A DNA stretch of 64,000 nucleotides from Sycon ciliatum. Taxonomy: Eukaryota > Porifera > Calcarea > Leucosolenida > Sycettidae. Positions 9,751 to 20,291 of the stretch are shown in pieces (position 1 is the stretch's first letter; each line of letters begins with the position of its first letter). The stretch covers positions 4,426,764-4,490,763 of the forward strand of contig NC_088655.1 in the NCBI RefSeq assembly GCF_964019385.1, in the 5' to 3' direction. Below the pieces are notes generated by a model. It saw only the letters and a list, made by a program, of their open reading frames with translations, was not told the origin of the DNA and did not search any database. Both the position numbers and the translations under genes were made by a program.

Positions 9751-9994
9751 ATCAAAAAAGTATTCTTTCTAGACCAAAGAGTGGTATATTTGATAAAATT
9801 TAATAACGATAGAAATATTTACGATACTTCTCCAGACGTTTCGTTGTTCTGAACAACAGCGTCAGTGGATAAAGAATCACTGGCGATGTTGTTCAGAACA
9901 ACGAAACGTCTGGAGAAGTATCGTAAATATTTCTATCATTATTAAATTTTATCAAATATACCACTCATTGGTCTAGAAAGAATACTTTTTTGAT
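9751..9994. repeat. Giant near-perfect hairpin, ~108-bp arms
   Basis: 9751-9858 and 9887-9994 are inverted copies with only about two differences, around a 28-nt spacer that is itself partly palindromic (cagtggataaagaatcactg). It may be a fold-back MITE (no clear TSD seen), or a source of a long double-stranded RNA when transcribed through the intron. Confidence 0.92.
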
Positions 9995-10194
9995 ATGTTT
10001 TATGACCCACCCAAGTTGGGAGGTGAGCTGCTTTGCTGCTTCGAATTGTAGTTAGACCGCTTTGTCAAATATCGTACTGGTCTTGTCATCGTCCAGTAAC
10101 AATCGACATTCTTTGTTTCGTTGGGACTATAGCTTTTACTCGTTTTCGTTGCGCTTGCCTTCCCCTCTTTGGTATTTTCATAACCTTGAACCTT

Positions 10195-10407
10195 CCAAGT
10201 TGGAAGGCTGTCGGTTAGCGCTACGGAGATGTGGTGAAGCTAGGTGTCAGGACGTCGAATGTCTCAGTACTCTTGTCAGTTTTGTGCCTAGTTATTGCAC
10301 TTTCTGACTGTATATAGTATCCAGTTACAGTGATGGAGAGTTACTCTTAACTCGTATCCATATGTCCTTTTCCTTTCCACATTTATATATGGCTCAACAT
10401 CCGAGTT
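10195..10407 (-). repeat. Dispersed repeat ending in the 'AACTCGGATG' motif
   Basis: It is nearly identical to 43090-43286, sharing cagtactcttgtcagttttg, 'actgtatatagtatccagtt' and the end ggctcaacatccgagttt. In both places the conserved end is followed by a hammerhead ribozyme, so the block may be a terminal part of a Penelope-type retroelement. That assignment is an inference. Confidence 0.6.
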
Positions 10408-10532
10408 TCAGATATGTATATATATATATATAGAACAATAGAAGTATTTCTTGCGTCGGCAAAAAGTGCTCAATGTCCTAAGACAGAGCGGGGTTATACA
10501 CTCAGACACAAAGGATCTCCAAGTTTCTCACT

Positions 10533-10574
10533 GTTGCTACTCTGAGTTTCGTGCAAAAGCACTCTTCAGGCAAC
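10533..10574 (-). ncRNA. Type I hammerhead ribozyme (CTGAAGA core)
   Basis: On the minus strand: stem I gttgc/gcaac, core CTGAAGA (fits CUGANGA), stem II gtgc-tttt-gcac, GAAA, a short stem III ct-cag-ag, then TA at the cleavage position followed by gcaac. All invariant positions are present. The cleavage triplet ending UA is allowed (H = A). Its sequence is unrelated to the 352-bp repeat family. Confidence 0.8.
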
Positions 10575-10610
10575 TGAGTGTATATATATATATATATATA
10601 TACTCAATGA
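10575..10610. repeat. (TA)n spacer between two hammerheads
   Basis: An AT dinucleotide run flanked by the inverted words gagtgtat and atactca. It separates the two minus-strand ribozymes by 36 nt. Confidence 0.8.
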
Positions 10611-10655
10611 TGCAGACAGCCAGACTGTTTCGGCCAATGAGGCCTCATCAGTGCA
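10611..10655 (-). ncRNA. Type I hammerhead ribozyme (GGCC stem II)
   Basis: On the minus strand: stem I tgca/tgca, core CTGATGA, stem II ggcc-tcatt-ggcc, GAAA, stem III cag-tctgg-ctg, cleavage after ...ctgTC, then tgca. All core residues are intact. It differs from the ribozymes at 10533, 43293 and 47347. It lies upstream of the 10533 ribozyme in the same transcript direction. Confidence 0.85.
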
Positions 10656-11063
10656 ACTCCGAGCTTAAAATAGAATTGAACTGTCAGCCATGGCTACGAG
10701 AACCACATAATATGATATATAAATACAGCTCCTGTGTGGCATCCACTGTATTCATTGTTCCTATTACCTGATGATGGGCAAGTACAGAAACATTGTGAAG
10801 TATCGGAGCTGGTTCGGATGTGCAGCGCAATGGGAATGGGTGTGTTCACCCGATTTCCATATTTCAGAGATGAAGCTGCAGGTAGCCTAAGCCATTCTGA
10901 AGAGTAATTCTGAAGAAAGAAAATGGAAGGAAACGACATTGCGGATATGAAACATTGATCAAACTGTTCCGTTTCTTTTTTCTTTCTACTTTCTTATGCC
11001 AGAAAAAAGACCAGCATATGAGCGAGGTGAGTGTCGCAGTGCCTTGGTGACTGATTTAGTAAC

Positions 11064-11123
<60 letters not shown>

Positions 11124-11136
11124 TGCATGTGTTTGT
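11064..11136. repeat. (TG)n microsatellite
   Basis: A TG run with minor interruptions. The His/Thr or Val/Cys frames through it are not genes. Confidence 0.97.
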
Positions 11137-11189
11137 GCCTGCCTGTGCATTGCGCGAAATCGTGCATCTATGAGCGACATCCACATAAA

Positions 11190-11500
11190 CTGCTGGGACC
11201 ATGGGTGTGTACTCGAATCTCATTCTGAGCACCTTTTTTTCCTTTTTCCAGCCGTTTTTTGCAAAAAGTCCTCGAGCTCGATTTTTTTGATCGATCGTTC
11301 TTCAAGGAAAGACGAGTGGACAATCGGTCAACAGGGCAGAGGACGAATGCGTCTGGTTGGAGTTCTTGCGTGGCACAGGATGACCAGACATACATATAGA
11401 TACATTGCGATGATCCAATCTGCACAGCGTTTCCTAATACCACACGCACGACGGTAAGTACAATTCATGTGATTTCAAATTGTTTGTGATCTACAACGTC
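11190..11500 (+). pseudogene. Diverged segment of an unknown transposon-borne ORF (copy 3)
   Basis: This matches part of the elements at 18171-19140 and 37241-38206. It shares 'actcgagtctcat/actcgaatctcat' followed by a T-rich tract and AG, then a frame with 'VGVLAWHRM' here against 'IGVSRGIGR' there, and then 'ttgtttgtgatctac'. The T-rich tract plus AG looks like a 3' splice site kept in all three copies. The product is unknown. No terminal repeats are seen at this copy. Confidence 0.5.
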
Positions 11501-12169
11501 GCGAGCAGGACGGAAATACAGCAACAGCACGACAACCATTATACCAGGCAGTAACCAACAGTCACCTCCATCACATTCCCCAGATCAGAAGGCAAGTGAG
11601 GCAGTGAACATGAAGAAATAAAGTATGAAAGAATGAAAAGTGAATAATTCAAAAATCTCAGAAACGTTGAACGTAAAAAACACTGAGAACAAGGAAAGTG
11701 ACTTACTTCGATGGCAAAAGACAAAGCGAATGTTCCTCGGATGGACCTGGCTCTTTCAGAATCAGCCACACAGGGGAACCCTGTGTTTGATTCCACAAGC
11801 GATGGTTACCTGCACCTCACCGACCAGCCTCCATGACGGTGGTAAAGTCACCAAAAATACGAAATTTGAACATATTGTGCATGCATGCAATAGAGAATTT
11901 ATGCTGAGTACGTCGAGTGGCCATTCCGAAAGTACAAAGCCATTGCGCAAGCTGTGACCCTGAAATCTCGTCCATTGGTAGCGGGGGCAACCCTGCCCTG
12001 GAAAGTGTAAGCAATGGCAAGCTACACTCCCCCGTATGCCCTTGACAGTACGATTTGAGGCATGGAGTAGTAATATACCAGTATCTTACTACTCCCTGAT
12101 ACCAAATGCATGGGCGTCGTCATCTTCATCCCGCAGATCGAAAACGTACAGGTGTCGCATGATTTCGCG

Positions 12170-12263
12170 CAATGGTGTGTGTGCGTGTGTGTGTGTATGT
12201 GTGTGCAGGTGTTTGTGCCTGCCTGCCTGTGTGTGTGTGTATGTGTGTGCATGTGTTTGTGCC

Positions 12264-12304
<41 letters not shown>

Positions 12305-12310
12305 ATGTGT
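12170..12310. repeat. Imperfect (TG)n microsatellite
   Basis: TG-rich tract with a duplicated 'gtgtttgtgcctgcctg' word that also occurs at 11128. Not coding. Confidence 0.95.
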
Positions 12311-12589
12311 GATTGTGCTAACCAATTTTGTTAGTGGCTGCACTAATGCTCAATAGTGTATACGTCTGCTGCCACAAGGTTTGTTGGCGTGAACGTGTAT
12401 GTTCTAACTCCCTCTCCTGTGTTGGTTGCTTCACGCCTGCAGCATTCAGGTTTTGTATTCGCCGGAATAACCTTTGTAGCGTATTTCCCCGATTACAGGT
12501 CGCTGTCGATTATAAATCTCTCCCTCTTGTTCAGGTTTCAGACCTTTATTCTCACGATGGCCTGTGGCCAATAAGAGATAAAAATTATA

Positions 12590-12745
12590 GTGAGATTAGT
12601 ACTTCCTCCTTTAACAAAACTTCGGAATGGATTTTTGAGGGACTGGTTTGCGCTAAAATTACTGTGAAATGAGTGGCGATCACTTTCTCGGCCTTCCTTG
12701 GCATGCCATGAAAGTGATACGATGCAAGGAAAGCGATCAATCATC
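12590..12745. repeat. Repeat shared with 62285-62436 (inverted)
   Basis: The segment with cttcctcctttaacaaaact and 'ggcatgccatgaaagtgat' is the reverse complement of 62285-62436. Another related end lies at 61395. It is best read as one terminus of a TIR element. The open frame crossing it is therefore not taken as an exon. Confidence 0.65.
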
Positions 12746-13450
12746 TTACACATTTTTCATAATTTTTTGCATGCTTTGTGTTCATACTCCATAAATTCAT
12801 GCTCCGTGTCTCGTGATTCAATCATTTTTATCCGCTTTCATAATTATAACCTTCTGCATGATTATAATCATTTTATGCCTACATTTTCATTCACTCTTCA
12901 TCATTTTGTCGGAACTAGGTCTCCGGACCTGGTGAGAAGGCAGAAATGCCTGTTCACTTGGTGAAGTGAAATAAAATAAACAAACAAACAAACAGGCAGG
13001 CTGTACGCACTGCACTGTACTGTGTTTGGCGTGCATGTATGTACTAGTACATGCACTGCATTCGAAGTGACGTCACGAATACTCAAATTTGACTTAAAAG
13101 AATAATATTGGAATGTGACAAACCCGAACGAATTTTCGAATATTAGAATATTCGTTTCACCACTACTTTCAACTCAAATCGCTGTGCGAAGCATCAGGTT
13201 TTTTTTGGTGTTATGGCAATTCTGGTCATGGCAGAGCCAGCAACTTTTGCTCGGAGTAAAACACGTTGTGGTCTCACTGTGGCATGTTTTCTAATCAAAA
13301 TACCCAGAGAGAAAGTGAAAATTGAGCACGTTCCGGTTTGCGACCTATGTCCTATTTGAAACACCCACCTCTACTTGCATGCGTGCTCGCTCGCGTGTGT
13401 ACGTGCATGCGTGCATGCTCTTGAGTGCTGTACCCCGACACCACATACTA
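12746..13450 (+). other. Intron: A/T-rich, no gene
   Basis: There is an (AAAC)n run near 12977-12992, a palindromic 'cgaatattagaatattcg' at about 13137, and a 'catgcgtgcatg' alternating stretch at 13376-13420. No exon or complete element recognised. Confidence 0.45.
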
Positions 13451-13853
13451 AGGCTGTGTTTACATGAGAAATTTCCACCCGGGTCGAGTTCAGCCCGGGT
13501 TGAATGTCTGTACGATAGACAAAATAGGTGAGCGTTTACATTAAGACAGTTGACCCGGGTCAAATACTGATATGCTGCCAAAAGTCCACTCCTACTGTCC
13601 TGTATGGTCACGTGAATCCATTCGCGCGAAATTTGCATGTACAGTGCTGTTCAAATCTGGCGCGAGATACGCACAGAAGTACGTCTGTGCGATTTTCTTG
13701 ACCTGGGTTGAAATCAACCCGGGGTGAAATTTCAACCCGGGTCAAGCGCAATGCGTCATGTAAACGCGCCATTCATTTTCTGTGCATGGTGGGTTGAACT
13801 CTAACCCAGGTCGAACTCAACCCGGGTTGAAACGCCTCATGTAAACACAGCCT
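13451..13853. mobile_element. TA-flanked MITE with internal CCCGGGT repeats
   Basis: The ends aggctgtgtttacatgag and ctcatgtaaacacagcct are perfect 18-bp inverted repeats, with TA on each side. The interior carries at least seven copies of an 'acccgggt' palindrome or its halves in both orientations. No coding capacity. Confidence 0.85.
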
Positions 13854-14201
13854 TATAGAGAATTTCATTGAGCATGCGCACCAGCCATGGGATTTGTTTG
13901 ATATTTTCGCGAAAAACGCCTCCCCACCCCTCATCCATTACGTCTGGTTCAGGGGATGGTTTGCGCGAGGGAAACATATCGTAGTCTATATTTATATTTA
14001 TTACAACATCTCTATAAAATTTAATATTACAAGAAGGTTAGACAGGAAGTACATTTTGGTCCATTCGTATTTTCAGACGCAGTCGAGATATGATTCCCCG
14101 ATCGAGGTTTACTTTTATTTATTTATTTTATTATTAATTTTTCATTATGTTCACATAACCAGCTCGGAACGAATAAGGAAAGACAATGTCAGGTGCCCAG
14201 G

Positions 14202-14390
14202 TATGGGAGGCGTCTGGATATGGGAGGTGTCTGGATATGGGAAGTGTCTGGATATGGGAGATGTCTGGATATGGGAGGTGTCCAAATCTGGGAGGTGTCT
14301 GGATATGGGAGGAGTCCAAATGTAGGAGGTATCTGGATTTGGGAGGTGTTTGGATATGGGAGTTGTCCAGATATGGGAAGTGGCCAGATA
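14202..14390. repeat. 17-bp minisatellite, ~11 units
   Basis: Units of the form tatgggaggtgtctgga repeat about eleven times with scattered substitutions. Because 17 is not a multiple of three, all three frames stay open in the same way. The predicted 'DMG/YGRC' peptides are repeat artefacts. Confidence 0.93.
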
Positions 14391-14562
14391 AGACAAGTTC
14401 TACTTGAAAAGTCAATGTAGTGCACAGGCAAAAGGACAGTGTGGAAGTAATCTAGGGACTTCAACAACCGGGATTCTCTCCGAGCATTGATCTCTTCTTG
14501 TAAATGGTTTTTTGATATCTTTATTCTCACAATGGTTGTTCTTCTTGTTGCATTTGCTGTAG

Positions 14563-14844
14563 AGTGCCTCGGTTATGTAGTGCAGACACATCCTGTACAA
14601 CTGAACTATACCGTCGCCAGGGTAATGTGCAATTCCGGATCAATTTTCAATCCTATGAATCGTTACCATACTTCTGAATGTGCCATAAAGCATTTGAAAT
14701 CCCAATCTGTACAGGATGGCATCCACTATTCATACTTCACTAATGATCCTAACAAGGTGTTGCAGGTTGAACAAAACACAACTTGGTATGATTCCATTTT
14801 AATCGACAGAAATGTCACTCAACACTACCTACCAGCCTGTTTCG
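14563..14844 (+). CDS. Exon 3 seen: Cys-rich module B (B2)
   Basis: The acceptor is tttgctgtag|agtgcctc and the donor TTCG|GTAAGA; phase 1-1, 282 bp. It has Cys at about residues 2, 23 and 40 and a final 'LPACF', with 'SIFN' at 27-30 and 'YFTNDPNKVL' in the middle. The alignment with exon B1 is clear: the same C-x16-C spacing, the same DP-x-K block and the same ACFG ending across the junction. The sequence contains two or three N-x-S/T sequons, again consistent with the secretory pathway. Function unknown. Confidence 0.68.
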
Positions 14845-15345
14845 GTAAGAATTTGATGGAGTAACGTTATGTTTGTACGTTTCTGGGAAGAATCTGCTGT
14901 ACGTCCTCTGAATACTTTGCTTTGGTTAGTGGTAGTCTCACCCTTGTCCCACAATTTGGTCTAAAACCATCTTGAAGCATTTTCTTGACATGACATGATG
15001 ATGAATGTCTGGGAGACGAAACTTGATCCTGGCATAACTCAGTCTACTATACAATCTCAAATATACTGTTTGTGGGTCTAAAACAAACTTGAAACAGTTT
15101 CTCCTAGACATGCTAGACATGATATGGTGACAGGTCCTTTCAGATAAAACTTGATTCTGCACAGCTGAGTCCAGGAGAGGGTGAGCGCGGCCTTTCTCTG
15201 GCTTTCGAATCCATTTCCTTGAAAATTAATTTCAAGTACCGTAATCTCGCGCATGTAAACCATGGTCTTAGAATCGAAACGTCACTGTTTTCTGTCCTTT
15301 CACGAATTCATCTTGTTGGATTATAAGACAATGGTCTTATAATTA
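14845..15345 (+). other. Intron with a short internal duplication
   Basis: Between about 14950 and 15165 a ~110-bp block is repeated with divergence ('tctaaaaccatcttgaagcat' and 'tctaaaacaaacttgaaacag', then 'gataaaacttgattctg'). No gene seen. Confidence 0.45.
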
Positions 15346-17742
15346 CTTGGTCCACGTCAGCAATATTGTCGCTTGTCTTTCGACAATTTGAACTTAGACT
15401 TTGGCCATCAACGCGTGCACTTGAAGTGATACAACTTGGTACGATGGAAAGTAAGATATAGAATGACAACTACCTATGAGGAATGTATTGTCCAATGAAG
15501 GGTTCATACTTTTTTCGGTCCTCCTCGTCGCTGCTCTCGGCGCTGGTGACAAATATTTTAGCTCGGGATCGACTCTCTTGCTTTTGCAAGCTCATCTCTC
15601 TTCCTCTCCGCTGCCTGGCTATTTTCTAAAGAGAAGTCGATCGTGACGGTCGCCTTCTCTCTAAGACTTCGCAAGGGCAGGAGAACAGCCTGTGTGGTTC
15701 AAATCAGACGCCGTTCTTTGCCAGATTTTATTTTGAACGACGATGACGACGCGTACAGTACTTGCAAATCTCCACGATGTGCTGGATACTCCAGCGTTGA
15801 GCTGGAGGTAGGGGAGCTGCGATCTCAGCTAGACGAGCGATCCCTGAGGTGAGTGATCTCGGCCGTTCAACAAAAATGGAGCTGATTCCGAGTAGCCCAT
15901 TACTTCCTTGTGGCTTGCGCTGCTCTTGCCTGTACAGTGTAACAAGATAATATATTTTGATGCGGCGTTGTATCAATCAGAATCACCCACCCGTCGCTCT
16001 TGAAATCCACTCGAAATCTAGCTAGACCTTTCAGGTACTACCGTACTGGCAATATATATGGTCGCAGTGAGGCCATGAAGCGTTACATTGGCACATGTTT
16101 ACCGCACGCAGGGCGTTACATGCAAAGCTGCACAGGAGCCGTTACACAGGTTTCTATATTGCCGCAGTCCTTTTTTTTCTATTGCCGCATCACTTATTTG
16201 CTATTGCCGCATCATTTTTTTGCTATTGCCGCATCATTTTTTTGCAAACTGCAATGAAAAGATCGCCGCACCCCACCGGACGCGCGTTACGAACGCAACG
16301 AAAATTTGTCGCACTAGCCTGGTCGCGCGTTACGCCGCACCCCCCTGCGTTACGCATTACGCGGCAACAGATGAGCCCCAGCCAGCAGAAACCTGAAAAT
16401 GTGTAATTTTTCAAAAATTATTTTTTCGCTCGAAATTGATTCTACACTATTAATCATTCAAGTTATCAAGTTTTGTGACAATCTGATAAGCGAAAGCATG
16501 GGAAATAGAGTTTGAAGTCACACAGGTCAAGATTCGGTACAGTTGGCGCAGCATCCATGCCTAGTGACTCCATGCAAGTTGATCCTACAGTTTCTGATTG
16601 TGATGTGGAACAGGTACATGTAAGCAAATAGACTGCAAGTCAGGCTTGCCCTCTTGGTGCTGCAGGCATGAGTAGTTCAGAAGTGTGACGATATTCCGTA
16701 TACATCACTACCTTCTTTACAACACCAGAGTGCACAACGATGATGGATGGCTGGCCTTCCAAATTGTGTTCAGGGACCTCTGTGCTGGCAGTTTGAGCGT
16801 TGTCCCAAAGCTTGCCATACTGATAGATGTACTGACCAATACCACTGACATCCACTCCAATGCACACTTTCACTCAGACCATGATTTCAGCATAATTGTA
16901 TTTCAATGATATGAGCGAATACTCGCGTTTTGTAGCACGTGAAGATGTTGCCCCAAAGCGTTCAGCCGGTTTGACTTTTTAGGGATCCCCTTTCTCAGCA
17001 CAGGCAGCAGCCAGTTTGGCGTCGTCTGGCAAGGTAGAGTACTGATAATACTACGCTCTGTTTTGCGCCGTGAGAAGTCCTCCATCAGTGTCTGCAACAT
17101 CATTGTTGTCGATGTAGAAATACGGATCGATCAGCGGGTCGACATTCAGCTTCTCCTCGCAGTCGCCATTACTCCCGCACTGACTATCGTCGCCACCAGT
17201 ATCCAGTGTCGATTTTATGAGGGCTCTTCATTGCTATGCATATGAGACTCGCCACTGCTGGACAAACTCAGCGAGATCGCCACCAAAGAAATATTTCCGA
17301 TCGCGAACTAACTTTCAGCGCCGCTTCGTACAGGGAGTCTCACGCTGACAACTCTGGACCTAAGTCTTTGTCGCGACACCTGTCGCCATCGCTGTGTCTA
17401 AACTCAACCTCCGTGTGACGAGCTCTCACCTAGCGCTAAAATCGATTGACCAGAGACATTTGAAGACACTTGAAACTCCTTTGACAACAAAGACACCCAC
17501 TCGATCGAAAAAGAATCTTCAAAAGCCAGATCACTGCGCGTCCCAAACTTTGACGTCACATTTTGATGATTGATATCAAGTACACAAGTGCTGGTTTTCG
17601 CTGGCCGGGGCTCATATATTGCCAGTACGGTAGTAAACTAACTTACTAACCAAAATTGGGATGAAATGGGCTGCCAAGTGAGCATTGGAGACATATAAAC
17701 AAAGCTTAAAGATAAGCGACAATATCGCTGACGCGGACCAAG
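15346..17742. mobile_element. TIR DNA element, 2.4 kb, TA target
   Basis: The left end cttggtccacgtcagcaata and the right end atcgctgacgcggaccaag are inverted repeats of the same type as those at 1921 and 43367. TA flanks both sides. An inverted fragment of the left third is at 52860-53286. A second element is nested at 16038-17633. No transposase motif is recognisable in the remaining sequence. Confidence 0.78.
16038..17633. mobile_element. TA-flanked TIR element nested in the 15346 element
   Basis: It begins ctaccgtactggcaatatat and ends with the reverse complement (atatattgccagtacggtag), with TA on both sides. The left part holds four tandem 'ttgccgcatcattt' phrases (about 16160-16250). 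The centre has short open frames on both strands, but I cannot match them to a transposase. Confidence 0.72.
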
Positions 17743-17796
17743 TATGCGAGAGACAAACATTGCATTGATATGTACATATGCAAGTGTGCATATTAA

Positions 17797-19709
17797 AGGG
17801 GCACTCCGGGAATATTTTCGGTGGTGTGTTCTCTTCATGGGGCCTTATATGGCCGCCAAGGAATGGGGAATCGCGAAAACTAGACCCAAAAAGTCGATAT
17901 ATGAAGCCAGGGAGGGCCAAGTTTGTCTCCTCTTTTGATGGTTTTGATGACGTCACATGTGATTAGTATTCAAATTCTCTGCATTTGAAGATCTTAGTTG
18001 TTTGAATTTTCTGGCGATGAAGAACAATGTTTGGTCGACATTCCCAAGCTTCACAACTACGGACATACTCTAAGGAACCTGAAGGACCTCCTAAGGTGCC
18101 CCTGGTAGAAGCGCAGCCTGGTGAGGGCCAGGAGATTGGAGCGGACGACTTCACTGGTCCGAGTACGAGGACGTCAGGCGAAATTACTGGTCAGTCGGCG
18201 TCACGCATTTTTCACAAAAATTTGCGTTTCACCTGCTGGGAGAGTATGCGTGTACTCGAGTCTCATCCTGAGCACGTTTTTTTCTTTCTTTTTTCAGCTC
18301 CAGTATAGCTGTATTTTTCATTGCAAAGCCCTCCTCGATTGATGTGTTCGTTGTTCAAACGAAGTGGACATTCAATCATGAAGGCAGAGGACATAGGAGC
18401 CTGATTGGAGTTTCTCGTGGCATAGGACGGCCACACAGAGACACTTTGGGATTTTCTGAATATAAAATACCGTACGCACGATGCTGAGATCAATTTGTGC
18501 GATATCAAATTGTTTGTGATCTACCACATCGAGCAGAACGGGATCCAAACACAAGCTTACCGACGGTTAGGCTGCCGACCTGACTGGACAAATGATCCCT
18601 GGCTTCAACAGACGCCAGAAGTCGGACACCATGTCCTTTGCCGCGCCGTCCATCTCCAAAAAGAACTCCATCTTCGTCGTCAAAAGGCTTGAGATACTCA
18701 ATATTCAACAGAGATTCGCGGTCTCACCCTTTCTCAGATCGAATCATTTTTTGTTGTAGCAGTTGCAGGGCAGATCCCTGCCACTACTTCAACAGAAGAT
18801 GGCTCCAAAGCATGCCTGGAACAAGCCATATCGAGGTTGCAAGCCACCCCTCTCAGCACTTTTTTCGAAGAAATTCGAAATTTCAGTGGTGGAAGATATA
18901 CTATGAAGAGAATTTCAAAAAGTATGTTTCGCGGATCGATCGCTCAACCTACGTCATTCAAACTTTGCAGGATGGTTCAGACGTACATGCTAGGCATGGA
19001 ACCACAGAAGATGATATCATAGCTGACACACAGAGTCACACACACAGCAGATTCGTGTGCACAGATACTGAATTAGTGGACGTCGTCATCTTCTTCCCGC
19101 TGATCTCAAATGTACTATGACGTGCTATTTCGCCTGACGTCCCGAAATTCTCTATACGCCGTGAGGCATATGGTCAGAACAGTTTTGTTTAGACAAGCTG
19201 ACGCGAAGTCGGGGTGATGTGTAACGCATGTCAACGGGCTGCCAATGCTAACAGCTGCAGCGCTCTCTCGACAGCGAAGGTAATCGACTGCCCTCTGCAT
19301 CACCCCACATTTCTGGCAGGAACACCAATCGTTATTTCCTTGTCGACCAGTGAAGTCGTCCGCTCCAATTTCCTGGCTCTCATCAGGCTGTGCTTCTACC
19401 AGGGGCACCTCAGGAGGTCCTTCAGGTTCCTTAGAGTATGGTCGCAGTTGTGAAGCTTGGGAATGTTGACCAAACATCGTTCTTCATTACCAGAAAATTC
19501 AAACAACTAAGATCTTCAAATGCAGAGAATTTGAATACTAATCACACACGTGACGTCATCAAAACCATCAAAAGAGGAGAAAACTTGGCCCTCCCTAGCT
19601 TCATATATCGACTTTTTGGGTCTAGTTTTCGCGATTCCCCATTCCTTGGGGGCCATATAAGGCCCCCATGAAGAGAACACACCACCGAAAATATTCCCGG
19701 AGTGCCCCT
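17797..19709. mobile_element. piggyBac-type fold-back element with nested insertion
   Basis: The ends aggggcactccgggaatatt and aatattcccggagtgcccct are inverted and sit inside TTAA duplications (17793-17796 and 19710-19713). The inverted arms are about 370 bp each. Both arms keep an open frame with the words 'HSQASQLR', 'YSKEPEGPP' and 'VPLVEAQP', so the arms derive from coding sequence or an exon. The centre is occupied by the element at 18171-19140. Confidence 0.82.
18171..19140 (+). mobile_element. Element with ACGTCAGGCG ends carrying an unknown ORF (copy 1)
   Basis: The termini are acgtcaggcgaaat and its inverse. An inverted second copy is at 37241-38206, and part of a third at 11190-11500. 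Each full copy contains a T-rich tract plus AG resembling a splice acceptor. A frame follows with 'SIDVFVVQTKWTFNHEGRG', then 'CDIKLFVIYHIEQNG', then 'GCRPDWTNDPW'. After a shared TGA it continues as 'STEIRGLTLSQIESFFVVAV' and 'RLQATPLSTFFEE'. The two copies have the same TGA. I do not recognise the protein. No clear target duplication is seen. Confidence 0.6.
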
Positions 19710-19713
19710 TTAA

Positions 19714-20156
19714 TGGTGAATACCAGTACAATGGAAACAAGATGAACCTCGTGTGGTTTTGTGATTTTCTTGTGATTAACATATAAGTAAATGTTCTTAT
19801 AAGTGAGAGTGCTCTTATATTCGAAAATAAGAACATATCCTTTGAATTCAACTCGGATGGTGAGCCAATTAAATTATCGTAGTACTTTATAAGAATAATA
19901 GAGGGCCAAAGAGCTGCTGAAGTACACGTTTTGGATGCGCACTCCAAGAAACTTCCCGCTTGGAAGGTTATAAGTTATAGAAATAACATAAGGAGGAGTG
20001 TGCTAGAGTTGCATGCCAGTTAAGTGTTGGTCATTGTCATGCAATGTTATCGCATGGGCTGAATCTTCCTCTTTTATTCTTATAAATTCAAGCACAACGT
20101 CGTCGTCGTCGTTGTTGTGGCTGTCATCATTGTCATGGCTGTTCTTGCTGTTCTAG
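19714..20156 (+). other. Intron with one dispersed 'AACTCGGATGG' repeat
   Basis: The forward motif aactcggatggtgagccaat is at 19851-19870. It is followed by a block (to about 20060) that recurs inverted near 56620-56720 ('ggatgcgcactccaa' and 'gtcatgcaatgttat'). The pyrimidine/GT-rich tract before 20157 is the acceptor region of the EGF exon. Confidence 0.5.
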
Positions 20157-20291
20157 AGGAGTTTGATGAATGTGCTGAAGGTTATCATGATTGTCCAGAA
20201 ACCAGTCGTTGTATCAATACTGATGGTTCATACCGCTGTGAATGCTCCGATGATACCAGCCTCAATGGAAACTATGCTAACCGCTGTGACG
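20157..20291 (+). CDS. Exon 4 seen: calcium-binding EGF-like domain
   Basis: The acceptor is gctgttctag|aggagttt and the donor GACG|GTGAGT; phase 1-1, 135 bp. The 45-residue domain has six Cys (DEC, HDC, SRC, YRC, CEC and RCD). It carries the cbEGF signatures: D-E-C at the N-terminal side and C-I-N-T-D-G-S-Y-R-C in the middle, where N and Y fit Ca binding and Asx hydroxylation. Such domains act as rigid calcium-dependent spacers in secreted or surface proteins. It follows modules A-B-B, and the same order A-B-B-B-EGF recurs downstream. Confidence 0.88.

Noticed and set aside
10768-10800. CTGATGA...GAAAC words on the plus strand resembling a hammerhead
   Set aside because: Stem II would have only two base pairs, and no U16.1 or complementary stem I can be found.
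12490-12672. Open frame after a good-looking acceptor (cccgattacag), ending LVCAKITVK
   Set aside because: Its right half is a repeat also found inverted at 62285-62436, and it lacks the Cys pattern and phase of the host-gene modules.
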